The notes under the pieces were generated by a model. That model searched no databases. It saw only the letters and a list, made by a program, of their open reading frames with translations, and was not told the origin of the DNA. The position numbers and the translations under genes are program-made. Shown here piece after piece: positions 1-8,070 of a stretch of DNA of 12,065 nucleotides. This DNA comes from Bacteroidota bacterium (GTDB lineage: Bacteria > Bacteroidota > Ignavibacteria > Kryptoniales > JAKASW01). The number at the start of each line of letters is the position of its first letter. Positions within the stretch are counted from its first letter, which is position 1. Location: the NCBI GenBank assembly GCA_021789755.1, contig JAJYJD010000092.1:1-12065 (forward strand), given 5' to 3'.

Positions 1-1389
1 CTCGGCAATCGCCCAGACAACCAACGACTGCCCGCGCCGCATATCGCCGCAGGCAAACACTTTCTTCATACTTGTCGCGTGTGCGTTCTCCGAGTCACCG
101 AACTCGGCTTTCACGTTCCCGCGCTGGTCGAGCTCGAGCCCGGCGTCTTTGAGCTCGTTCAGCATCCCCTCATGGACCGGATGCATGAATCCGGCTGCAA
201 TCAAAACGAGGTCGGCTTTCAACTCGAACTCCGTACCGGCAATGTCGATGAATTTCCCGTTCTCGAATTTCACCTGAACACATTGCAGCGCCGTGACCTC
301 GCCCTTTTCATTTCCTTTGAACGTTTTCGTGTTGACGCTCCATTTTCTCTCGACGCCTTCTTCGTGGCTCGAAGAAGTGCGGAGTATCAGCGGCCAGTAT
401 GGCCACGGAGTGCTGTCCGGCCGATCGTTCGGCGGCTTCGACAAAACCTCGAGCTGCGTTACGGATCGGGCACCCTGCCTGTTCGATGTCCCGACACAGT
501 CGGAACCGGTATCGCCGCCTCCGATGATGACGACGTCCTTTCCCTTCGCCGTGATCTGTCTCTTTACCGTGTCACCGGCGTTGACTCGGTTCTGCTGTGG
601 GAGGAACTCCATCGCGAAATGAATTCCCTTAAGCTCCCTGCCGGGGATAGCGATGTCTCTCGGCTTCTCAGATCCGCCCGCGAGTATGACTGCATCGTAT
701 CTTTCGATGAGCTCCACTGCCTTGATATCGACACCGACATGAACACCCGTCTTGAATTCGACTCCTTCGATCTTCATCTGTTCGAGACGGCGGTCGATCA
801 CACTCTTCTCGAGCTTGAAATCAGGAATGCCGTATCTCAAAAGTCCGCCGATCCGGTCGTTCTTCTCGAATACGGTAACGATATGCCCCGCCCTGCAAAG
901 CTGCTGTGCGGCGGCAAGACCCGACGGACCGGAGCCGACAACCGCGACTTTCCTGCCGCTCATAACATACGGCATGCGCGCTCTTACCCAGCCTTCTTCC
1001 CATCCCTTGTCGATTATGGTCCGCTCGATCGCCTTGATCGTCACCGGCTCTTCGTGGATACCCAATGTGCATGCAGTCTCGCATGGAGCGGGACAGAGTC
1101 GTCCGGTAAATTCCGGAAAGTTGTTCGTCGAGAGGAGGTTTTCAAGCGCTTCGCGCCAGTGACCCTTGTAAATCAAATCGTTCCACTCCGGGATGTAATT
1201 CTGGACAGGACATCCTGTATCGCCGTGACAGAACGGTATGCCGCAGTCCATACACCTGGCGGCCTGAACGTTCGCATCTTCCCTGTGAAACCGTTTTTCA
1301 AATTCCTTGAAATGTTTTACGCGCTCTTCAGGAAGGTCATGCTCCAGACCGACTCGCTTGAATTCCATGAAACCGGTGGGCTTACCCAT
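1..1389 (-). CDS. gltD: Glutamate synthase [NADPH] small subunit (partial, C-terminus cut by left edge)
   Basis: The small (beta) subunit of glutamate synthase oxidises NADPH through FAD and passes electrons over iron-sulfur clusters to GltB in the cytoplasm. The frame is open without interruption for 463 codons from ATG at 1389 to base 1. Visible motifs are an N-terminal cysteine region for 4Fe-4S clusters (C46, C49, C54, C60, then C99, C103, C107 in TGRLCPAPCETAC), the FAD dinucleotide fold GSGPSG at residues 152-157, and the NADPH fold GGGDTG at 290-295. The late FAD motif CGDMRRGQSLVVWAIAE (447-463) reaches the window edge. Family members are about 470-490 residues, so only some 10-30 residues are missing. 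The start overlaps the gltB stop by 8 bp and has an AAGGAG site 7 nt upstream, pointing to translational coupling with gltB. Related oxidoreductases (NfnB, PreT, AegA) share this fold, but position next to gltB settles the call. Confidence 0.97.
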   Translation of the reverse strand, partial: MGKPTGFMEFKRVGLEHDLPEERVKHFKEFEKRFHREDANVQAARCMDCGIPFCHGDTGCPVQNYIPEWNDLIYKGHWREALENLLSTNNFPEFTGRLCPAPCETACTLGIHEEPVTIKAIERTIIDKGWEEGWVRARMPYVMSGRKVAVVGSGPSGLAAAQQLCRAGHIVTVFEKNDRIGGLLRYGIPDFKLEKSVIDRRLEQMKIEGVEFKTGVHVGVDIKAVELIERYDAVILAGGSEKPRDIAIPGRELKGIHFAMEFLPQQNRVNAGDTVKRQITAKGKDVVIIGGGDTGSDCVGTSNRQGARSVTQLEVLSKPPNDRPDSTPWPYWPLILRTSSSHEEGVERKWSVNTKTFKGNEKGEVTALQCVQVKFENGKFIDIAGTEFELKADLVLIAAGFMHPVHEGMLNELKDAGLELDQRGNVKAEFGDSENAHATSMKKVFACGDMRRGQSLVVWAIAE

Positions 1390-4300
1390 TTACTGTCTCC
1401 TTTTCAACAACATCTTTCTCCGCACCGACCGCTTTCTGCTGCTCCTTCGCCATCCTGGCAAGTGCCTTTCGGTATTCTTCCGGAATGATTTTCCAGAAAT
1501 TGTCTTTCTCCGTGCTCCAGTTCTCGAGTATGTACTGCGCTCTCTTCGAACCCGTCCACCTGTAATGACGCTGCACCATCTCGTGAAGCTCGGCAATATC
1601 CTCGTCAAAAATCAGGTACTCGACTGACACCATCCCGTGGTTGATATATTTCTCGGCGATCTTATTGGGATCCCAGACATAAGCGATCCCACCGGACATT
1701 CCGGCAGCGAAGTTCCGGCCTATTTTCCCGAGCACCGCCACTCTTCCGCCTGTCATGTATTCGCAGCCATGGTCGCCGACACCTTCGATGACGGCATGCG
1801 CACCGGAATTGCGCACTCCGAATCTCTCGCCCGCGACTCCGCTGAAATACGCCTCGCCGCTCGTCGCGCCGTAGAGGCAGGTGTTTCCGATCACGATGTT
1901 CTCGGCGGGATCGAATGTCACTTCAGGCGGAACTTTAACTATCAGCCTCCCGCCTGAAAGTCCCTTTCCGGTGTAGTCGTTTGATTCGCCGGTAAGATCG
2001 AGCACGATGCCCTTCGCGAGGAATGCCCCGAAGCTCTGACCGGCAGTTCCTCTCATCTCTATCTTTATCGTCCCGTCGGGCAGACCTTGTTCGCCGTATC
2101 TCTTTGCGATCTCTCCCGACAGCATCGCGCCGGCCGTGCGATTGATGTTCCTTATTCTTCGCTTTATGTGAACCGGCGTGCCGTTCTCGAGTGCCGGTTT
2201 TGATTGCTCGATGAATTCGTGGTCGATCTGGTTCTCGAGCTCGTGGTTCTGCTCGCGCGTCCGGTAGAGGTTCGTCTCGTGAAGCGGAGCCGGCTTGAAA
2301 AGCGGCTTGGTGAGATCGAGCCCGCGTGCCTTCCAGTGATCGTGCAGTCGAACCGGCACTATCTTCTCCGTCTTCCCGATCATGTCCGTAAACTTTCTGA
2401 ACCCCATCGCCGCCATGAGCTCTCTCACCTCTTCTGCGATGTAGAACATGAAGTTGACAACGTACTCGGGCTTGCCTGTGAACTTCTTTCTCAACTCGGG
2501 ATCCTGAGTCGCGACACCTGTCGGACACGTGTTGAGATGACACTTCCTCATCATGATACATCCCTGCGTAACGAGCGGGGCGGTGGCAAACCCGAACTCT
2601 TCCGCTCCGAGCAGCGCCGCGATCACGACATCTCTCCCTGTTTTTAGTTGACCGTCGGTGGCAAGATAGACGCGGTCCCGGAGCCCGTTCAGCATGAGTG
2701 TCTGATGTGCCTCGCTCAGGCCGAGCTCCCACGGAGTGCCTGCATACTGGATCGACGATATCGGGCTTGCGCCGGTCCCCCCATCGTGGCCGCAGATGAG
2801 TATGTGATCGGCATGCGCTTTCGCAACACCGGCGGCAATCGTCCCGACTCCAATCTCGGAAACGAGCTTTACACTTATCCGTGCCTGCGGATTGATGTTC
2901 TTGAGGTCGAAAATCAGCTGTTTCAAATCTTCGATGGAATAAATATCGTGATGCGGCGGAGGGCTGATTAGAGTGACACCGGCGATACTGTGGCGGACCT
3001 TCGCTATGATCTCGTCGACCTTGTACCCGGGAAGCTGCCCTCCCTCTCCCGGCTTGGCGCCCTGTGCCATCTTGATTTGAAGTTCGTCCGCGTTGACGAG
3101 GTACTCGGCGGTAACTCCGAATCTCGCGGAGGCGACCTGCTTGATCGCGGACCTCATGCTGTCTCCGTTCGGAAGGCGCTTGAACCTGTTCGCTTCTTCG
3201 CCGCCTTCTCCGGTATTCGACTTTCCTCCGATCCTGTTCATAGCGATGGCCAAAGATGTGTGAGCCTCGCGTGAAATCGACCCGAAGCTCATCGCTCCTG
3301 TCGTAAATCTCTTCACGATCTGCTTAGCCGGCTCGACTTCTTCGATCGGGACCTTATCTCCATTCGTATCGAGCTCGTAAAGGCTCCGCAGCGTGACGCG
3401 CCTCTTGTTCTGGTCGTTTATGAGCTCAGTGTATTCCTTGAAAGTCCTGTAGTCTCCCCTGCTCGTGCTCAACTGGAGCTTTGAGATTGTCAGAGGATTC
3501 CAAAGATGGTTCTCGCCGTCTCTCCTGTACTGGTACAGGCCGCCGACATCGAGTGTGCTCTGGTCGATCTGAGGATCAAGAGCGTGCCGATGCCGCTTGA
3601 TCGTTTCCTCTTCGAGCATCTCCAGGCTCAGACCTTCGATCTTCGTCGGCGTGCCTGTGAAATAATTCTCGACGATCTCGCTGTCGAGGCCGACTGCCTC
3701 GAATATCTGGGCGCCGCAATAAGACTGGAGCGTGCTGATCCCCATCTTGCTGAATATTTTGAAAAGCCCTTTGCTCACGGCCTTGACGAAATTTTTCTTC
3801 GCCGTCTTGTAATCCTTTATGTCCGGCAGGAAGCCTTTTTCCGTGAGATACGCCAGGGTCTCGTATGCAACATAAGGGTTGATCGCGTTGGCTCCATACC
3901 CGCAAAGAAGTGCGAAGTGGTGAACCTCCCTCGGCTCGCCGGTTTCTACTATGATCCCCGTCCTCGTGCGAAGTCCGGCTTTCAGCAAGGCATGGTGAAC
4001 GCCCGAGGTTGCCAGTAGACTCGGTATCGCCGCGAGATTTTGGTCGACTCCCTTATCGGAGAGTATGATGAGCGATATTCCCGACTTGACCGCTTCCACC
4101 GCCTCGTTGCAGATCTGTTCCATTCTCTCGCGCATGTTGTGGTGCACGCTCGCATTGAAGAGAAGGGGAATGGTTATCGACTTGAAATGTCCCTTGGCAA
4201 TGTTGCGGATCTTCTCGATCTGCGAATTGGAGAGAAGCGGATGTTCAAGTTCGAGCCTGTGGGCGTGCAGCGGCGTCTCCGCGAGAAGGTTCTGCTCGGG

Positions 4301-5986
4301 GCCGACATAGGTTGTCAGTTCCATAACCAGCTCTTCCCTGATCGGGTCGATCGGAGGGTTGGTAACCTGCGCAAAGAGCTGCTTGAAGTACCGGAAAAGC
4401 ATCTGAGGCCGCTCGGAGAGCACGGCGAGCGCCGCGTCGGTTCCCATTGAGCCGACCGCCTCTTCGCCCTTGGCCGCCATCGGGAGGATGACCTGGAAAA
4501 GGTCTTCCTTCGTATACCCGAAGATTCTCTGGCGCGTATGAAGCGTCTCGAAGTCGGCATTATAAATGGAATCGGGCGCAGGGAGATGGGAAAGGTTGAT
4601 CATGTTGTCGTTCACCCACTTGCGGTAAGGCTTCCTCGTCACTATCTCCCTCTTCACTTCCTCGTCTTCAATAATCCTTCCCTGTTTCAGATCGAGTATG
4701 AACATGCGGCCGGGCTGAAGTTTTCCTTTTCTTTCCACGTTCTCGGCGTCCACACTGAAAGTGCCGGCTTCTGAAGTCAGAACGACGAGGCCGTCTTTGG
4801 TCACCACATACCTGGATGGACGCAGGCCGTTGCGATCGAGAGTCGCACCGATGACGCTGCCGTCGGTGAATACGACCGCGGCGGGACCGTCCCAGGGCTC
4901 CATCATCGTCGCGTGATATTCATAAAACGCTTTTCTGTCGGGATCCATCAGATCGTTCTTCGACCATGCTTCCGGTATCATCATCATCATGGCATGCGGG
5001 ACGCTTCTGCCGCTCATCACCAGGAGCTCGAGCACCGAGTCGAATGTTGCGGAGTCGCTCTGTCCTTCCATGATGATGGGGAGCATTCTCCTGAGGTCCT
5101 TGCCGAAGTACGGCGACTCCATTACATGCTGGCGGGCCGCCATCCAATTCTTGTTCCCGCGAAGTGTGTTTATTTCTCCGTTGTGTGCTATCATCCTGAA
5201 CGGATGGGCGAGATCCCATGTCGGGAAAGTGTTGGTTGAGAAGCGGAGATGAAGCATCGTCATAGCGGACTTCATATCCTTGTCGTTCAAATCCTTATAG
5301 AAGGCGGTAAGCTGCGGCGCCAGGAGCATGCCTTTGTATACGAGCGTCTTGCTGGAGAACGACGGGACGTAATACTCGCTCCGGTCGCAGTCGAGTTCCA
5401 CGCGCACGCGGTGGTCGATGATCCTTCGTATGGTATAGAGCTTCCTTTCAAATTCATCCTGGTCCGCGATCTGTCTCGAAGCGCCGATGAAGCATTGCCT
5501 TATGAAAGGCTGAGTAGCCTGCGCGCCTTTACCAGGTACGGTCGGATCGACCGGCACATCTCTCCATCCGAGGAATTTCTGGTTCTCGTCGATGACTATT
5601 TTCTCGACGATGTTCTCGACCGCTTTTCTTCTGATCGGTTCTTGCGGGAGGAACATCACGCCGACGCCGTACTTTCCTTCCGCGGGCAGCTTAATTTTCT
5701 TTTCCGCGGCAACCTTGCGAATGAATTCATCAGGCATCTGTATCAGAATCCCGGAGCCGTCACCCGTTTCCGGATCCGCGCCGACCGCTCCACGATGCTG
5801 AAGGTTTTTCAGTATATCGAGACCCTTATCTATGATGGAACGCGATTTCTTCCCCTTGACATCCGCTACGAAGCCCATCCCGCACGCGTCGTGCTCGAAG
5901 GCGGGATCGTACATCCCACCGCTCATGTTGACTTTTCGTCGGGACTGACCACTCTCGTCGTTCGGCTGTCCATTTGTGTCGACCAT
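1382..5986 (-). CDS. gltB: Glutamate synthase large subunit
   Basis: This subunit makes glutamate from glutamine and 2-oxoglutarate (GOGAT), the nitrogen-assimilation partner of glutamine synthetase. With the chosen start it has 1534 residues, normal for the family. The order is: 34-residue propeptide; class II glutaminase with nucleophile C35 (HDACGMGF) and NGEINT at 269-274; central domain from about 470 to 760; FMN/synthase domain with GAMSFGS at 897-903 and 3Fe-4S cysteines C1143, C1149, C1154 (spacing 6 and 5, as in characterised enzymes); C-terminal GXGXG beta-helix around GTAGQSFG at 1313-1320. The frame also allows an ATG at 6052 (1556 residues). I prefer 5986 because AGGAG lies 6 nt upstream, the propeptide length then matches known GltB, and a promoter-like sequence lies between the two ATGs. 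It overlaps gltD by 8 bp. Ferredoxin-dependent GOGAT looks similar but usually lacks an adjacent gltD. Confidence 0.97.
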   Translation of the reverse strand: MVDTNGQPNDESGQSRRKVNMSGGMYDPAFEHDACGMGFVADVKGKKSRSIIDKGLDILKNLQHRGAVGADPETGDGSGILIQMPDEFIRKVAAEKKIKLPAEGKYGVGVMFLPQEPIRRKAVENIVEKIVIDENQKFLGWRDVPVDPTVPGKGAQATQPFIRQCFIGASRQIADQDEFERKLYTIRRIIDHRVRVELDCDRSEYYVPSFSSKTLVYKGMLLAPQLTAFYKDLNDKDMKSAMTMLHLRFSTNTFPTWDLAHPFRMIAHNGEINTLRGNKNWMAARQHVMESPYFGKDLRRMLPIIMEGQSDSATFDSVLELLVMSGRSVPHAMMMMIPEAWSKNDLMDPDRKAFYEYHATMMEPWDGPAAVVFTDGSVIGATLDRNGLRPSRYVVTKDGLVVLTSEAGTFSVDAENVERKGKLQPGRMFILDLKQGRIIEDEEVKREIVTRKPYRKWVNDNMINLSHLPAPDSIYNADFETLHTRQRIFGYTKEDLFQVILPMAAKGEEAVGSMGTDAALAVLSERPQMLFRYFKQLFAQVTNPPIDPIREELVMELTTYVGPEQNLLAETPLHAHRLELEHPLLSNSQIEKIRNIAKGHFKSITIPLLFNASVHHNMRERMEQICNEAVEAVKSGISLIILSDKGVDQNLAAIPSLLATSGVHHALLKAGLRTRTGIIVETGEPREVHHFALLCGYGANAINPYVAYETLAYLTEKGFLPDIKDYKTAKKNFVKAVSKGLFKIFSKMGISTLQSYCGAQIFEAVGLDSEIVENYFTGTPTKIEGLSLEMLEEETIKRHRHALDPQIDQSTLDVGGLYQYRRDGENHLWNPLTISKLQLSTSRGDYRTFKEYTELINDQNKRRVTLRSLYELDTNGDKVPIEEVEPAKQIVKRFTTGAMSFGSISREAHTSLAIAMNRIGGKSNTGEGGEEANRFKRLPNGDSMRSAIKQVASARFGVTAEYLVNADELQIKMAQGAKPGEGGQLPGYKVDEIIAKVRHSIAGVTLISPPPHHDIYSIEDLKQLIFDLKNINPQARISVKLVSEIGVGTIAAGVAKAHADHILICGHDGGTGASPISSIQYAGTPWELGLSEAHQTLMLNGLRDRVYLATDGQLKTGRDVVIAALLGAEEFGFATAPLVTQGCIMMRKCHLNTCPTGVATQDPELRKKFTGKPEYVVNFMFYIAEEVRELMAAMGFRKFTDMIGKTEKIVPVRLHDHWKARGLDLTKPLFKPAPLHETNLYRTREQNHELENQIDHEFIEQSKPALENGTPVHIKRRIRNINRTAGAMLSGEIAKRYGEQGLPDGTIKIEMRGTAGQSFGAFLAKGIVLDLTGESNDYTGKGLSGGRLIVKVPPEVTFDPAENIVIGNTCLYGATSGEAYFSGVAGERFGVRNSGAHAVIEGVGDHGCEYMTGGRVAVLGKIGRNFAAGMSGGIAYVWDPNKIAEKYINHGMVSVEYLIFDEDIAELHEMVQRHYRWTGSKRAQYILENWSTEKDNFWKIIPEEYRKALARMAKEQQKAVGAEKDVVEKETVNG
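1397..1402 (-). promoter_or_regulatory. Ribosome binding site of gltD, inside the gltB 3' end
   Basis: Read on the minus strand the sequence is AAGGAG, followed by a 7-nt spacer and the ATG at 1389-1387. It lies within the last codons of gltB. This fixes the gltD start and explains how both subunits are made together from one message. Confidence 0.8.
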
Positions 5987-5992
5987 TTTCCT

Positions 5993-5997
5993 CTCCT
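5993..5997 (-). promoter_or_regulatory. Ribosome binding site deciding the gltB start
   Basis: The minus strand reads AGGAG, then AGGAAA (6 nt), then ATG at 5986-5984. No comparable site precedes the upstream in-frame ATG at 6052, which has only GAAAGG directly abutting it. This supports the shorter protein. Confidence 0.8.
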
Positions 5998-6019
5998 GTA
6001 AAGATCTTGTCACATTATA

Positions 6020-6048
6020 TTTATAAGTCAGCGCGAACTCGTATGCAA
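6020..6048 (-). promoter_or_regulatory. Putative sigma70-like promoter of gltBD
   Basis: On the minus strand there is TTGCAT at 6048-6043, a 17-nt spacer, and TATAAA at 6025-6020. A second, overlapping -10-like TATAAT lies at 6019-6014. Transcription would begin near 6013-6007, about 20-27 nt before the gltB start at 5986 and downstream of the alternative ATG at 6052. The match is by eye. Some FCB-group bacteria use a different consensus (TAnnTTTG), which I do not see here. Confidence 0.45.
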
Positions 6049-6104
6049 GCATCCTTTCGCCATGATCATGGTAAGTGCCTTACTTATTAAATTTTGTTGG
6101 CCGA

Positions 6105-6153
6105 TAATTACAATTATTAAGGCGGATTGGCCTAATTCTGCTAATTGTAATTA
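6105..6153. repeat. Perfect 12-bp inverted repeat with clustered TAATT boxes upstream of gltB
   Basis: TAATTACAATTA at 6105-6116 is the exact reverse complement of TAATTGTAATTA at 6142-6153, with 25 bp between them. Each arm is itself a TAATT-NN-AATTA palindrome, with centres 37 bp apart. Between them lies a smaller AGGC/GCCT hairpin (6120-6123 with 6130-6133) and one more TAATT at 6133-6137. TTGGCC occurs twice, at 6097-6102 and 6127-6132, each time just before a TAATT. It lies about 57 bp upstream of the putative gltB -35. It could be paired operator sites or an AT-rich hairpin. No run of T follows on either strand as a classical terminator would need. The function is unknown. Confidence 0.6.
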
Positions 6154-6443
6154 GTTTCTACTATAAGCGAGGCTCTCTTGTCGTTTGATCGGGGAAGCGC
6201 CGGATGAGAGTATGACACAGCACGCAAACCTGACGCACGGTAATTGCCCCGGGGCTGTCTATTTCGGGGGTCCCATGATGCCGGATGAGCTCCGGCTGAA
6301 CGTGAAATGAGAACAGTTGGATTGGAGAAATGCATGAACCCCGGCGGTTCACTTGCCTGGCGCGTTCCGGAGGTACCGGTCTTGAAGTCCCATTCCTGTT
6401 TGGCAGGCACCAGGACCGGTCACTCCGGTTCAGACAGCAGGAA
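6154..6443. other. Intergenic block of about 290 bp without a convincing gene
   Basis: This stretch separates the uxaE stop from the inverted repeat upstream of gltB. It is richer in G and C than the flanking AT-rich DNA. It contains a 10-bp palindrome GCCCCGGGGC (6246-6255), a 6-bp stem GCCGGA/TCCGGC with a 5-nt loop (6280-6296), and the 10-mer GCCGGATGAG twice (6199-6208 and 6280-6289). A minus-strand frame is open for 89 codons (6141-6410), but it has no clear ribosome binding site and I do not recognise its product. No tRNA, riboswitch or other known RNA was recognised. It may be untranslated 3' sequence of the uxaE transcript, a small RNA, or a dispersed intergenic repeat. Confidence 0.35.
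6375..6420 (-). terminator. Possible 3'-end hairpin after uxaE
   Basis: ACCGGTC (6375-6381) pairs with GACCGGT (6414-6420) around a 32-nt loop that carries a smaller CCTG/CAGG stem (6395-6398 with 6404-6407). It begins 23 nt beyond the uxaE stop codon. No T tract follows on the minus strand, so if it ends or protects the transcript it is not a standard intrinsic terminator. Confidence 0.25.
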
Positions 6444-8006
6444 CTATTTCCATCCTTTAAAAGGTTCGAGGTGCCGGCGGAAATGTTTTATGAGGACTTC
6501 GTAATGTAGGCCTTCATTTTCCTCCAGGCACTTGTAGATCCGCTTTCGGTAGATGAATTCCGATTTCTTATTCTTCTCCGTCAGGACTCTTCCATATGTA
6601 ACGTGGAGCGCCTGCCGCACATCGGTCGAATCGAACAAGCCCGGAAGTTCACTATCCTTATAATTCTTGCCTGCCTTGATCCGTTTCATATCGGCCGTGA
6701 CATGATAACTCTTCCGCTCGATGTCGTACAGGCTTACCGAGAAATCGAGTATCTCCCTGAAAAGAGCCGGGTCACGCATGGCAACAACTTTCAGCGCCTC
6801 GAGATAGCTTGTGCCCGCGGTCTTGACATGGATTAGCGTCTGCCCAAGGGATCCAACTGCATCGTAGACCCTGAATTTGTCGCTCCCGGAATGGAAACTG
6901 ATCTTGTAAGTCCCGAAGTGCTTCGCGATGGCAACGTGCTTCAGGTAATGGTCCTTGAACCGTTCGATATCGCCTTTGTACTCTATCCCTTTTTCGAAAT
7001 CTCCTACAAATCTCGGAGCGAGGCTGACAAATTCGACTCCCATCCTCTTCAGTTCGCTGACGATAAAGAAATGCTCGAACGGTGTAGTCACCGTGTCTGT
7101 CTCGTCGATAGATACCTCGATCTCGCAGGAATATTTCGCGTGCTTTGTCTTTAGATGGCTATGTATTTTGCGGATGTTTATGATCGCCGCCATGTACTTG
7201 AGGCACGCTTCCTGCACCTCACGTTCAGTCGCGGTGATAGAATGCTCGGAGTCCAGTTTCGTCGTCTTCTCCTTATACTTTCCGAGTAGTCTCTCATACG
7301 TGTCTGCAAAATCTTTCCAGGGAAGGGCGCTTACCTTTTTTGAGAGCTCCTGCTGGCTCAACTCGGTGACTCCGTTGACGACGTGGTCGCTCGGGTCGAT
7401 GGTGAACATGGTGAACCCCGCATTGACGAGGCGATCCACATCGTCGGTGGTCTTCAGGTGATCCGCGTCGGCGCCGAATCCTTCCTTGTATCCTTCCTGG
7501 AACACTGCCCAGACGGCGGCATCCATGACCTCCTCCGGTGTCCGCTGGGTCCGCGTCAGCTCACGGATCGATTGCTGCGCGAGGATCGGTCTGAAATTGT
7601 AACCCTTAAGAGCTCTCAGATGTCCCGGGTTTGCAAGCCCCAGCCTGTCACCGAAGCCGTAGGAGTTCCGGAGCCCGATCGCAACTGCGCGCGTGAAAGG
7701 AAATAGCTCCTGCAGGCTCAGGACGTTGCGGTGATTCATTCCGCATCTTTTCAGCGCGAGGTTCTTGCCGTTTGTCCCGAGCCCGGTCACATTTTCCCCG
7801 TCGAACTTTTCGGTAATTTCGCCGGCCTTCCCCTCGGTCCTGACGTACAAATACTTTTTCATGCCTTCGCGCCCTAAGAAGAGCGTGGCGCCTTCCGCCT
7901 CGTTTATCGAATTAGGATAGACCTCAATCGAGAGGCCGCTGCCGAACGCCATCGTCAGAAATTCATCCGCTTTCTTCATTGTTTTTACATCTACATCGGT
8001 TTTCAT
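6444..8006 (-). CDS. uxaE: Tagaturonate epimerase (UxaE family)
   Basis: UxaE, known from Thermotoga maritima, converts D-tagaturonate to D-fructuronate in the cytoplasm. It links galacturonate catabolism to the glucuronate branch without the tagaturonate reductase/altronate dehydratase route. The 520-residue protein carries stretches I associate with this family: YGFGDRLGLANPGH (116-129), AQQSIRELTRTQRTP (143-157), GADADHLKT (178-186), FTIDPSDHV (201-209) and HSGSDKF (372-378). The conserved Asp and His residues there are candidate metal or substrate ligands, by inference. I chose ATG at 8006 because AGGA at 8016-8013 is 6 nt upstream. The ATG at 8012 abuts the same AGGA and would add only Met-Thr. 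The neighbouring hexuronate transporter and polygalacturonase support the role. The frame is complete, ends in TAG, and shows no signal peptide. Confidence 0.9.
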   Translation of the reverse strand: MKTDVDVKTMKKADEFLTMAFGSGLSIEVYPNSINEAEGATLFLGREGMKKYLYVRTEGKAGEITEKFDGENVTGLGTNGKNLALKRCGMNHRNVLSLQELFPFTRAVAIGLRNSYGFGDRLGLANPGHLRALKGYNFRPILAQQSIRELTRTQRTPEEVMDAAVWAVFQEGYKEGFGADADHLKTTDDVDRLVNAGFTMFTIDPSDHVVNGVTELSQQELSKKVSALPWKDFADTYERLLGKYKEKTTKLDSEHSITATEREVQEACLKYMAAIINIRKIHSHLKTKHAKYSCEIEVSIDETDTVTTPFEHFFIVSELKRMGVEFVSLAPRFVGDFEKGIEYKGDIERFKDHYLKHVAIAKHFGTYKISFHSGSDKFRVYDAVGSLGQTLIHVKTAGTSYLEALKVVAMRDPALFREILDFSVSLYDIERKSYHVTADMKRIKAGKNYKDSELPGLFDSTDVRQALHVTYGRVLTEKNKKSEFIYRKRIYKCLEENEGLHYEVLIKHFRRHLEPFKGWK

Positions 8007-8012
8007 CGTCAT

Positions 8013-8016
8013 TCCT
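8013..8016 (-). promoter_or_regulatory. Ribosome binding site selecting the uxaE start
   Basis: The minus strand reads AGGA followed by six bases and ATG at 8006-8004. The earlier in-frame ATG at 8012-8010 sits directly against this site with no spacer, so the second ATG is the more likely start. Confidence 0.6.
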
Positions 8017-8070
8017 GCTTCTGTTTTATTCCGAACGTTAAAAGTTCTATTTATGAGACACTCGTCGAAC

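Noticed and set aside
79..1488. Long plus-strand open frame of 469 codons
   Set aside because: It lies antisense to gltD and the end of gltB, which carry intact cofactor motifs. The product resembles nothing known and follows from the codon bias of the genes opposite.
5249..6001. Plus-strand open frame of 250 codons
   Set aside because: It is antisense to the glutaminase domain of gltB, with no ribosome binding site and no recognisable motif.
6061..6070. Perfect palindrome CATGATCATG upstream of the gltB promoter
   Set aside because: Ten bases is short, no second copy was seen nearby, and it may occur by chance. It is noted only as a possible operator.
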